From Tenrec ecaudatus (taxonomy: Eukaryota; Chordata; Mammalia; Afrosoricida; Tenrecidae): a stretch of 64,000 nt of DNA. Below are positions 47,041 through 57,200 of this stretch, piece after piece. The translations under genes and the position numbers were made by a program. The notes under the pieces are model-generated. The model was given only the letters and a program-made list of their open reading frames with translations, made no database searches and was not told the DNA's origin. Every line of letters starts with the position of its first letter. The stretch's first letter is position 1. The stretch spans positions 145,424,025 through 145,488,024 of the forward strand of contig NC_134539.1 of NCBI RefSeq assembly GCF_050624435.1. The letters run 5' to 3'.

Positions 47041-47300
47041 GCATCAAATGTGAATTGTTTCTTGACATATCTTCCATCTAGTTCCACACACTTGCAAAGA
47101 CAATGTTTCCATTTCTCTAGCTCTTCCTTAAAATATTCTATACTTTTTGAGTTGGCAATGTAGACCTTCTCGAGGGACTCAAATCATGCTCATTTTAAAT
47201 GTTCTTTGAGTTTGGGGAACAAAAAGTCTGATGGAGCATGATTAGAACTGTCAGGTGGATGGAGTAAGTTTCCCAACAAAAATCTCACAGGTAGTCCTTT
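47041..47300 (-). pseudogene. Degenerate mariner-family transposase, C-terminal part
   Basis: On the minus strand one frame reads LLHPPDSSNHAPSDFLFPKL, then KEHLK, two stops, FESLEK, FKEELEKWKHCLCKCVELDG and a final stop at 47041-47043. The pattern of Pro-rich HPP..SP..APSD, FLFPKLK.HLK and a W-K-C-basic tail is that of mariner transposases, including the third catalytic acid region. In-frame stops show it is dead. Degraded upstream transposase sequence may extend to about 47580. Confidence 0.65.
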
Positions 47301-47814
47301 CTCCTAGCAGGTGAACTGTAGTGATGAGGGAAAAAAGTCCTACAGGTCTTTTTCTCATCAGTAAAGCTTCCAATTTTCTCGAAACTTTCCCCTAATAAAC
47401 TCTTAAGAAACGCTATCAAGATCATCGCTTTGAAATTCCAGGACAGTTTCCATAACGATCTGAATTGACCTCTCTGCCTTGAAAATTCAACTGGCCCAGC
47501 AGATCTCCCATTGGAAGCCCTTGTTTTGATTAGACATTTTTAAAAGACATTCTAAGGAGGTGAAGGCGGGTTTTATGAGAGAACTTGTCTGGAGCCATTC
47601 ACGGACTGCAGGGGCATGCTTAAACACACTTTGCTTGAAGCAAACCTGTGCTTGTGTCAGAATCGGGTAAGGAAGGGTGCAGGCACGGCAGATCTCAGCC
47701 CCATAGAAACCAGCCTTGGGCTAACATAGAGTTGGATTCTCCTCCCTTGTGCTGCCGGAGGGGGTCCTTTCTTCAGCACTGTTCACCATACTAGGATGCA
47801 GACCACTATGTTTA

Positions 47815-48265
47815 TGAGCCCTGGTGGCACTGTCGGTTCAGCGTCGGAATGCAATCTTTAAGGTTGGTGGTTCAAACACACAGGCTGCTCTATGGAGAAC
47901 GAGAAGGCTATCTACTGTCTTAAAGGTTTGCAGCACACGCAGGAGAAGTAGATGAATGGAGATAAGAACTGGGAGGAAGAGGGTGGGGGAGGAGCACACA
48001 ATGTATGTGGGAGGGGGGATACTAGAACTGATGGTGATTCCATTACTCATTTAAAAAGTGATTTAATCATGGGGGTGGGGGGGGGAAGAAAGTGTTCTAA
48101 AATATATTGTGGTAATGATAATACAACTTTCCTGATATGACTGCACTATTGAATTGTGTGATGTGAATTCAGTGACAATAAAGCTTTAAAAAAAGATGTA
48201 CAGCCTTAGAAACCCTGTCTAGGGTTGATCTGAGTAGAACTTGAAGGCAGTAAGCTGGGTGTCTT
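47815..48265 (+). repeat. AfroSINE, sense, split by a LINE 3' end
   Basis: Head gagccctggtggcactgtcg at 47818, tail gaacttgaaggcagtaagct near 48240. The break holds the element at 47938-48195. Confidence 0.6.
47938..48195 (+). mobile_element. LINE-like 3' end inserted in a SINE
   Basis: It runs from the acacgcagg region to gtgacaataaagctttaaaaaaa. A sense AfroSINE is interrupted: left part 47815-47937 ends in aaaggtttgcagca, right part 48196-48265 resumes with gatgtacagcc. The two look like a decayed target duplication. Confidence 0.6.
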
Positions 48266-49699
48266 GCAAACTGACCTAGATGTCACCCCATGGCTGTGTT
48301 CCTTAGCCTTTAAGTCCAATAGTTTAGTTCTAATATTTAAATAGTTTCGGTAATTGTTTCTTATATGCTCTTCACTGTATATAGGCTTCTATATGCAGTA
48401 TTATAAATTCATGTGTAGAAATATCCATATGTGTCGGTGGGTGTACCCCCTGGGTACACATTTGACACTCTTGAAAATGGGAAGAGAGGTTTTCCTGTTT
48501 CCTCATGTCACTTCCATCTAATTAGTGAAACTATCAAGGGTATATGTAATGACATCAAAGGATGATGCTAAGATTATAGATTTATATTCATCTGCAATCT
48601 TACATATTTTATTTTGTCTTATTTTTTTTGGTTGTAGTTATCTCCTCTGAGATAAACTGGATTTTGTTATGTACCCTCCCCCATCCTTTTGTCTCATGTT
48701 TTTTTCTGCTCACGTGCACTTAGATATCGGTTGTTAAATTCATGTTCTACTAGTCATGTGCTTTCATGATCTTCAACCTCTTCACTGACTAGCAGATTTC
48801 TGCAATGACACACTTGGGTTTTGCCTTCCTGATTCTCAGCGTCCATCCTCTGGATTATGGATCATTCGCGCCTTAGCTAGAAACATCTTCAAATATCTGT
48901 TTGAAAACAGAACACTTCTTCAATGTATCCTGTGTTCTTAGGAAGTTCTTTTCTCCCAAGCCTTCATTATTTATCTCTGAGACAATGAAGAACGGCGGGT
49001 GTATTTACATTTAGTGGCATGGGTTTGAAAAAGCACCTTGCAAATAAAGATGACTTGCCGTTCGTTGGAAGCTTGAAAGTAACTAGTTTTCTATTTTCTT
49101 CATGGGAAATTGAAAGGATGCTTCACGCTGTGCTTACATTAGATTTGGCATTACACTGCGAACGCGGCGCAAAGATGCTGAAAGACTGTTGTGAAATTAG
49201 ATGAAAAACAGTTGGTAAAGTGAATTTCATTTAAGCGAATGTTTTTATGATATATATAGACAGCTTTATATTTAGAAAGAAAATATACAATTCAGAGCCT
49301 TTCCAGGAATAATAGACCAAAGAACACCACCACATAGCAACGAAGGCGGAGAGAATGCCCTGAGGTGATGTAACTGGTGGAAAGAGAGCAGTTCAGAGGA
49401 GCGGCAGAAGTGTCTTTTCCCCTCTTGATGCTGCTGTTCTACACAAGAATGTGTAAACATGCCGCCTTTTCATTTCATTTCAAGGAGACTTCAAATTGAG
49501 GTCCCATTTTTTTTCAGACCTCAAATAACTCCAAGTGAAATAATTCTCCAAGTAAAAAGGCATGACTCATTGCTGCGGCTTAATCCAACTTCGTTCATCT
49601 TTTGGTTGGGTGGGATCACAGACTCCACTCCACCCCGGCCTCTGTCCAGATAACGGGCACACCCTTCTGCACACATCCTCCATCAAGTCCGTTTTCTTG
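48266..49699. other. Upstream flank of the CEP112 CpG island
   Basis: AT-rich and apparently single copy. A 61-residue open frame at 49019-49204 has no recognisable features and is not called. Confidence 0.45.
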
Positions 49700-49844
49700 G
49701 CCCGATTGGTCTTTTCCCACGGTCCCTAGTGGCTGCCCCAAGGGAGGTGTCCACCCGGCGTCGCGTCAGGAATCTGGGTCTCGGACCCTTCCGGGGGCCC
49801 GCCAAGCAGCAAAGTCAGCCTGAAGGCCTCGCAGCATCCGGAGG

Positions 49845-49858
49845 GTCGCCATGGCAAC
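49845..49858 (+). promoter_or_regulatory. RFX X-box 1
   Basis: gtcgccatggcaac matches the X-box consensus GTNRCC-N(0-3)-RGYAAC at every defined position with a 2-base spacer. RFX factors drive many ciliary and centrosomal genes, which fits CEP112 downstream. Confidence 0.8.
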
Positions 49859-49954
49859 GACGCCGCTGGCGCCCCCTGCAGCCCGGAAGGCGGGTCCCAG
49901 GGAGAGCGGAAGTCTCCGCCCCCGGCTGGTGGGGCGGTGGTCCCAGCAACGGCT

Positions 49955-49968
49955 GTCACCATGGCAAC
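49955..49968 (+). promoter_or_regulatory. RFX X-box 2
   Basis: gtcaccatggcaac is a second perfect X-box, exactly 110 bp after the first. It is followed 60 bp later by the same cggaagt-type motif that follows X-box 1 at 62 bp, so both sit in a duplicated module. Confidence 0.8.
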
Positions 49969-51128
49969 GGCGCAGCAGCGTCGCGGATGCCAGGAGGGCG
50001 GTGACATGGGAACGCGGAAGTCCCCGCCTCCCCGCCTGCTGGGCGGTGGTGGCCGGAGTGGCCCGCAAAGATTTGAAAGCGAGTGGCGGCGGCCAGGGCG
50101 ACGGTGGCGGCCGGGCGGAAAACGTGCGGTGGGCGCGCCAGGTTCTCGATTTTTCCGAATTTTCCCTCCCCCGCCCCCGCCCCTCAGGTTCTCGAGTGGA
50201 AGTGCGCGCGGGGTGGCGGCCGCGCCGCCGGGCGGGCTGGTTCTCGGAGGGGCGTCGCCCCGCAGGCCCGGGGCCCGTTCGCAAGGCCCCGGGGTGGGCG
50301 CGCGCGCCCCGTTCGTGGCGGTCCGGTGCAGGCCCTGGGATTCCCTCACGGACGGGAAAGTTGCAGAGAAAGTTTTCTAAGCCTCCGGGGCAGGTCCGCA
50401 GGCCCTCGGACCTCTGCGCTTTGCTGCCGGCGAGAAGCAACCGGGGGTCTGGACGAGGTAGGAGCGTGGACGCGGCCCAGGCCGCCCCCACCGGCCGGGG
50501 CCGTGACCACTTCTGTGGACCAGAGCAGAACCAGTGTCCCCTGGCCTCTTCGGAGAACCAGGATGCTGTTCGTGGTTGAAATCCAAGGTCGTGAGGCGGC
50601 CCCGCCCCGGCATCGCCCCGTGTTGGGGTTTGAAGTGATTCGCAGGTTAAGTGTTAAGGAGAACACCGCAAGCAACCACCACCAGCTTTTCTGCTCAGTC
50701 GACAGCTATTTATATTAATTGGCCATCATATTTAAAGACGGATGCAAAGCAGATAGGAAAGGGCAATGTCATCGACAAGCCTCACCATTAAGTGTCCAGG
50801 CTCCGCAGACGGTGGTCATGCCGCGGCTGATGGGGGTCCCCCGACCGCCGCCTGTACTCCGTGTTCACGCCCCGCTGTACCGTCCTGCGTTACCCAAGGC
50901 CATGGCTTAACTCAGCCAAGCCTCGGCTTCCGCTCCTGTGAAATGGCAATGACAGGCGCCCCCATCTTGAGCGAGATCCAGTTTGGAAAGTTCACAGCAC
51001 GGGGTCTTTCCCAGGTGGAAGTGCTGGGTGTCTGGTCCAGGTGGGAGCGCTGGGTCAAGCAAGCCCTCAGGAATTGCCCATCACTCCACTGGTATGTGGG
51101 AGCTGGAGAAAGCAGGCACCTGCAAGCC

Positions 51129-51335
51129 TTTGGAGAATCCCTTGGTGTCGTGATTACGCATTTGGGCTGCTAACCACCAAGTCAGCTGTTCAAAACTAAC
51201 TCGCGTTCTGCTGGAGAAAGTTGAGGCTTCCAATCTCAAAGAGTTACAGTCTCAGAAGCCCACAGGTCCAGTTCTACCCTGTCCTATAGGATGGTTATGA
51301 GTTGGCATAGACTCCTTTGCAGTGAGTTTGCTTGC
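51129..51335 (+). repeat. AfroSINE, sense, downstream of the CEP112 CpG island
   Basis: Reads from the cttggtgtcgtgattacgca head to the ttgcagtgagtttgc tail, with the B-box-like region worn. Confidence 0.65.
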
Positions 51336-51763
51336 TTGTGTGTTTTTCGGGAAGCCTTTTGTTTGACTGAAGGAACTTGCTGTAGTTTCTTTTTAGTGAC
51401 CACGGAAATTTTAAAATAGAATTGGATCTAACAGAATTCATTTTGGACACGTTTCAGGAATAGGTGGCTTGAAGGTGGCAAGGGACACAATATGAGTGAA
51501 GTAGAGTAATTTGCTTAGTCGTGGCTGCTTTGGATGATGCGTAGAATGCTTGTTCGTGCTTTGCTGACTTCTATGGCAGCTAAGCCTCCCTAAGAAGGTC
51601 TTAGACCACTTTGGGGTTATCCACAAGTACAGAGGCTTAAAATACAAAAGATGATGCTGGTGAGTCTAACAAAAGACATGATCTAAATATGGTGTATTGA
51701 TATAAACACAAGTCACCTAATTGACTTCTTTCTTTACTTTTGAATTAATTTATATAACTACTA

Positions 51764-52410
51764 AAGTCACTGCCATCGCGTGGATTCCAACTCATAGCCA
51801 CCCTCTCTAGAGTTCCCAAGACTGGAAATCTGTACAGGAACAGACAGCTTATCCTCATCTTGCTGGGTTTGAACCACTGACCATTTGGTTTAAGGCCAAC
51901 TCCTGACCCACCTGCCCCCAGGTGGGTCATTTATTTATTTACTTTTGCTGAAGAATAAAAATGGGTTTATATTAATTCTGAAGAAGAAATATAGGTGGGA
52001 TATGTACTTTTTTCATTTTCTCTAATTTTAAAGACGAGAACCCTTCTCAATTACGTCAAAGGATTTGTAAAAATCAGTGATTATTGTTAGTTGTGATTCA
52101 GTAATTTCCAACTCACGACATCCCCTTGTGTGCCGACTGGAACTGCTCTGTGGGTTTCCCAAACTGCAACCTTTAGGAAACAGGTCGCCAGGAAGGCACC
52201 TGTGGGTGGATTCCAGCCGGCAGCCTGTTGTCTAGTAGTGGAGTGCTTCACCTTTTGTAGGGACGCCGACTGATTTTTAGGACTTCGTTTGCTTTAGTGC
52301 TCCAGGTGGAACTGTAGTTCAGCATTTTGTGGCTTTCCCCAAAGGGAGGGCTTTAATCCCGCCAGCTGCTCTCCAGGAGAAAAGACCTTCAGAGGTGGTA
52401 TTCTATCCCT
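51764..52410. repeat. Cluster of three worn AfroSINEs
   Basis: Two antisense copies (51764-51925 and 52081-52265) and a short sense head (52298-52410). All lie in the CEP112 5' intron. Confidence 0.5.
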
Positions 52411-52659
52411 TGCTAAGCAAGTCTGATGTCATGCTTTATAGGCATGTCAAATAGAACACAACAATGAATGAACCAACCAACCAACATAAAAACACGTATG
52501 AGTAAGGTTGATTTTTCTCCCTGATTTGAGTGTGAAACTCTGTTTCTTTTGTATCCAGCTGTTTCTGTTGATAAGTGAGTAGTGGTGGATGGTATTCTTG
52601 CTACTGAAGACCACTGTTTGTCTGCCAGCGGTATAAAGACCTGGCGTTAGCAAGCCACC

Positions 52660-52975
52660 AAAAGAAGCGCATCCTGGTGGGCATGTCTCAAGCTGAAATA
52701 AAGGAAGAAAAAACCAAGCCTCAAATTGCAACATTGAAGAATTCCATGGGAAAATATTGAACGATGCAGAAAGCATCAAAGAAGATAGAGGGAGTACATA
52801 GAGTCACTGTACCAGAAAGACTTGATCAATGTTCAGCTGTTTCAGGAGGTAGCATATGATCAAGAACCTGGGATAGTAAAGGAAGAAGTCTAAGCCGCAC
52901 TCAAAGCGTTCGTGAAAAACTAGGCTCGAGGAATTGATGGAATACCAGACGCAGTGTTTCAACCAGGGGCTTCAC
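52660..52975 (+). pseudogene. RTE-class LINE fragment, region before the reverse transcriptase
   Basis: The + strand reads in broken frames KNQASNCNIEEFHGKILNDA, YQKDLINVQLFQEVAYDQEP, IVKEEV.AALKAFVKN and RGIDGIPDAVFQPG. The arrangement, ending in the GIDGIP motif, is typical of RTE/BovB open reading frames just ahead of the polymerase domain. It is truncated and abuts an antisense L1. Confidence 0.6.
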
Positions 52976-54075
52976 CATTTTGCGTTCCCACCAGCCAGCA
53001 GCGAGTCTTCCTGTTGTTTCACATCCAAACGTGGTATTTGGTTTTGTTTGCATTTTTCCTTTAGCTGTCCTCATGGGTGTGGCTTTAATTTGCATTTCCC
53101 TAATGACTAATGAAGTTGTTCACTTTCCATATTTATTTGCCACCTGTATATATCTTCTTTGGTGAAGGGACAAATACAGTTGAGCCTTTTAATGGTTATT
53201 TGCTATCTGTATATATTACCATCTTTGGTGAAGGGACTACTTCTTGGGCTGACTTTTTTCATTGAGTCATTTGTTAAGCTGTGTGGTTGAGTTTTAAGGT
53301 AACAAGTCCTTTATGAGACACATGATTTGCAGATGTCTTCCCCAGTTTGTGGCTTCTCTTTTCCTTGTCTGCACAGTGCTCTTTGTGGAGCAAACATTTT
53401 TCATTTTGATTTTGTCCAACATAGCAAATATTTCCTGGGTGGCTAGTGCTTTTAGTGTAATAGCTAAGGAAGTCTTCGCCTACCCCCAGGTCTTAAAGAT
53501 TCTCTTTTATGTTTCCTAATAAGGATTTAATAGTTTGGCATTTACATTGGTGATCCATTTTGAGTCAATTTTATATATAATGTGAAGTTTAGGCCAAGGT
53601 TAGATTTTTTTTGTGGTTATTACATCTAGATGCCAAGTTGTTAAAGCATCATAAATGGTCACACTATTCGTTCTCCACATATTTGCACCTTTGTGGAAAT
53701 CACTTGCCCTGGTTTGTGTCGGTCCATTTCTTCTGTTCCATGGCCTGTGGGTCTTTTCACCAATATAACATTTGACTTGTCTACTGTACTTACTGTCTGT
53801 ACATATTAAAATTAGGCAATGTGAATGGTTTTCTCCTTTTTCAAATTGTTTTGGTTATTCTAGCTCATTTATCTTTCAATACACATGTTATAATCCACTT
53901 GTCTCTCTAAACAAAGAATATTGTTGAAATTTTGTTGGGAATTGCGTTAAATCTGCTGATCTGTTTGGACAGAATTGACCTTTTCATTCTAATGAGTCTT
54001 TCAGTCTATTTAGTTACATCCTCCTTGCTGTCTCATATCAGAATTTTCCAGTTTTCAGCGTCCAGACTAATACTT
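52976..54075 (-). mobile_element. Old L1 LINE fragment, antisense
   Basis: The stretch contains many landmarks of antisense mammalian L1: gtggctttaatttgcatttc, ctaatgactaatgaag, tcttctttggtgaaggga, atttaatagtttggcattta and gtccatttcttctgttccat. It is diverged and ends 20 bp before the acceptor of CEP112 coding exon 1. Confidence 0.75.
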
Positions 54076-54095
54076 TAACCTTAAATCTTTTGCAG

Positions 54096-54206
54096 ACTAG
54101 AGTGCGGAAATGGGAAGTGAAGAACAGTGGGAGAAGCTGGATGCAGAATTTGATCACTTTGTGGTAGATATGAAGCCCTTTGTTCTAAAATTATCCCATA
54201 GGTCAG
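54096..54206 (+). CDS. CEP112: CEP112 first coding exon (coding from 54110)
   Basis: The acceptor cttttgcag ends at 54095. Fourteen untranslated bases precede the ATG at 54110, which has G at -3 and G at +4. It encodes MGSEEQWEKLDAEFDHFVVD through LKLSHRS and ends in phase 1 before gtaaga. An antisense L1 fragment lies immediately upstream. Confidence 0.93.
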
Positions 54207-57200
54207 GTAAGATTATATTTGAAAATGAGTTTCTTAAGATTTATGTTTTTTCCCCCTTTCTGTAATTTGGTCATGTCAGTGAGCCATCAAAGTGGAAAGA
54301 AAACTGAATCCCCTTGGTTTTCGTCTTAAATTGATGTAGGAGGGCTAGCTTTGAGCTGGTCAAGAGTAAAGAGAGCTTTAGTGACCCTGGATGTCCTGCC
54401 AAGCTGTGTGAAGGTCTTGTGATGCCACCTGGCCATAAGCCACGAGCTTGTGTGTGGACCTTTGCAGTTAGCTACTGCAACCTGTGCCGGCATCTTTCTC
54501 CTCCCTTGGTGGAAATACACTCTACGATCTGCTTGCTTTCACACTCTTCTGTTTATGAAAACAGAAAAGGAACCTATTGGTCTCTCGTGCTTGTGGGTTG
54601 ATTGACTAAAATCAATGGTGAATGGGTTTTAGTTGCTATCTTGTTTTCATTTCTTGTCTTTTAAACCTCTTATCTCTAATGATAAAACAACAGTCTTTGT
54701 CTCCAGTTAAAGTCTTTTCAGATAACTCAAGGCAGCAGGCGAGAATTGGGGAAGCCAGGAAAATTCTCCAAATCATATAGGCATAAGGCTGATGGCAGAA
54801 GTTTAACTGATTTGGTAGCTTTTGAGTGGAGGGCTTGGAGTGGGCCCAAGAAACTATGGTTTGTACTCTAGCCAAAGCCCCTACTTCCCCAAGTGGGCAA
54901 ACTGGCGCTGTGCTTGACGTGGGGTGCCACGTCTGTGTTAGAATTTATTCCAGGCAGCTGTGTTGGGAGCATGAGAGCTTACTCATTGCTCAGGGCCTGC
55001 AACCTTCTTTGTCTGGGGCGACCTGACGTGAGCGTCCTGTGAAGCTGCTTCCTCTACCCCTTCTCTTGACTTTCTGGACCCTAACTCTCCTTTCCTTCTC
55101 CTCTTCTCAGAATGCGTGTGCCGTGCCTGTGGTGCAGTTAAGATTGGTCGAGTTAATAATTAATGGCATTTGTATATTTTGCCCTCTTCTGATATTGACT
55201 GAAGAGCCGTGGGGGTGTTGTGGATTATGAGTTGGGCTGCTAATCACAAGAGCAGTAGTTTGAAGCTACCAGCGGCTCCAAAGGAGAAAGTGAGGCTTTA
55301 TGCTCCCGTTAAGATTTCCAGTCTCGGTAGGGTGGCAATGGGATGGCATTGACTTGATGCAATGGGTTTGAGCCACACATTTCATCCTCTTTTAAAGATG
55401 GATTCTAGATACATAGAATTGGATTAATTACAATATGTGGGTCATGATACATTGTTACATATTAGTTTACCCATGACCTTTATTCATTTAATTACTTATA
55501 AGGAAACACTTGGGATTTAGGGATCAAGGAAGAAGGAATATATTCTTGGATCTTCTTACAGCCGAAGTTTACTTTGATGGCATTTCATACCCCTGCACCA
55601 TAATTTTAGGAAGTGAAATCTATGTTTTCCATTAATCATTAAATTCTGAGCACCAGAATATTATGTAGATTTCAGTTTGCTGTAGAACTAGTGAAAAACA
55701 CAGTTGAGAAAACAGTTTACTTGAAGTTTATCAATCTCCTTTTGTGGTTCCCCTTGCCCCCCCAAAAGTACACTTACTATTGCATGAAAGCTGCATTTTT
55801 GCTTACATAAATTTTCAAGCTAAAATAAAAAAATTTTTAGAGACACATCAGTCATACCTGTAAGGGGTTTAGCAAAGTGGTAAGTCCGGCCCCAGCAAAT
55901 TTTTTTTAGTTAGGGAAGAGATAAAGCAGACTTAGGATTTGTTAGCTCTGTATGACCCTCACCTTGAGTTAGACTGATAAAAGAGAATGGCAAGTGGTTT
56001 TCCTGAGACGAAAACAGTGCTTTGTAGTGCAATGATAATAAGCCCAATAGATGACTGGGTCTGCATTAAACTGCACGGCATGTTTTGGGAACCTTTTCCA
56101 AGATACCACTGTTTTATGAAATTATATTTAAGTAGCCCTCCAATATTTTAGAGTTGTTGAAATGTTTAAGTTTACAATGCTTAAGTACCTCGGAGAGTGC
56201 ATTGCATCTCTCTGTAGTGTTACATACTTACAATTAAGAGACAGATTTGTGTATTTTTCTGGGTAGACTAGAGAAAAAAAATCCATGGACACACATGTGT
56301 GTATAAGAAAGAAGTTTTTATAATAGAGTAATTGAACATGGAGAAAACATCCCAGCCCACTCCAGATCAAGTCCATAAGTCTGATATTAGCCCATATGTC
56401 TGATATCAATCTATAAAGTCCTCTTCAGACTCATGAAACACATACAATGATGAGGTCACAAGCCAGTGGGTAGAAAATCTTTGGGTCCAGTGGCATTGTA
56501 AGCATCTCAATGCTGGCAGAGCTCTCTGTGTAGCTTCTCTGGCTTCAGAGGTCTGGTTGCGTCCATGTGGCTTGTCTTCTGCTGTGTCTCCCAGGAAGTG
56601 GCAGAGAGAGAGAGGTGTCTTCTGCTTCCAAGGAGGAAGTAGCAGATTTCCCAGAATTCTCAGAAGTCCATGCCCACACAGAGGTCTCATTGGCTATCTC
56701 CAGATTGACAGGCTAGACTCCACCCCTACACTCTTAATCCTCAAATCGACACCAGATTAGGTGACTACCACAATTTTTTTTTTTCCAGAAAACTTTTCTC
56801 TCAGAAACTTATCTGCTAGCATTCCAGAGATTTTATTTCTGGGAACATATTTCTATTAACATTTGTCTTGTCCTACTGTCTTTTAACAGGCGTCCTGGTG
56901 GCCTGTGGGTTACGTGTTAGACTGCTAACCACTGCAAAGCCTGCAGTTGGAAAGGCCACAGCCATTTCACAGGAGAAAGAGGAGGCTGTTTGCTCCCATC
57001 CAGAGTGACAGCCTTGGAAACCCACAGGGGCAGCTGTACTCGCTCCCATGGGGTCTCTTTGCGTCAGCATCGACTTGATGGCAGCGAGTGACCGTCTATA
57101 AACCAGGAATGTTAAAGTCTAGAGGAAGAGTTCGCAAACTGTGAGACCAAATCCAACCCGTTGACTTTTCAAATAATGTGTTTGGAGCATGTTGTCTGGT

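Larger units (their letters stand above)
49845..50064 (+). repeat. Tandem duplicated promoter module, about 110 bp x 2
   Basis: Unit 1 (49845-49954) and unit 2 (49955-50064) each have an X-box, then a GC-rich spacer, cggaagtctccgcc (49907) or cggaagtccccgcc (50015), and a gctg-gggcggtggt segment. The units have diverged clearly between these anchors, so the duplication is not recent. Confidence 0.65.
49700..50620 (+). promoter_or_regulatory. CpG island, CEP112 promoter and probable 5' untranslated exon
   Basis: The only long GC- and CpG-rich block of the window, about 3.5 kb before the first CEP112 coding exon. It holds GC boxes (for example around 50170-50185), ETS-like cggaagt motifs and RFX X-boxes. 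Long open frames occur on both strands because stop codons are rare at this base composition. A possible donor is gag|gtagga at 50458, but the untranslated exon boundary cannot be fixed by eye. Confidence 0.85.

Noticed and set aside
49726-50718. Long open frames on both strands (207-242 residues) in the CpG island
   Set aside because: Frames are open in several phases at once because GC-rich sequence lacks stops. The peptides are Arg/Pro/Gly-rich with no domain, and the region is the CEP112 promoter.
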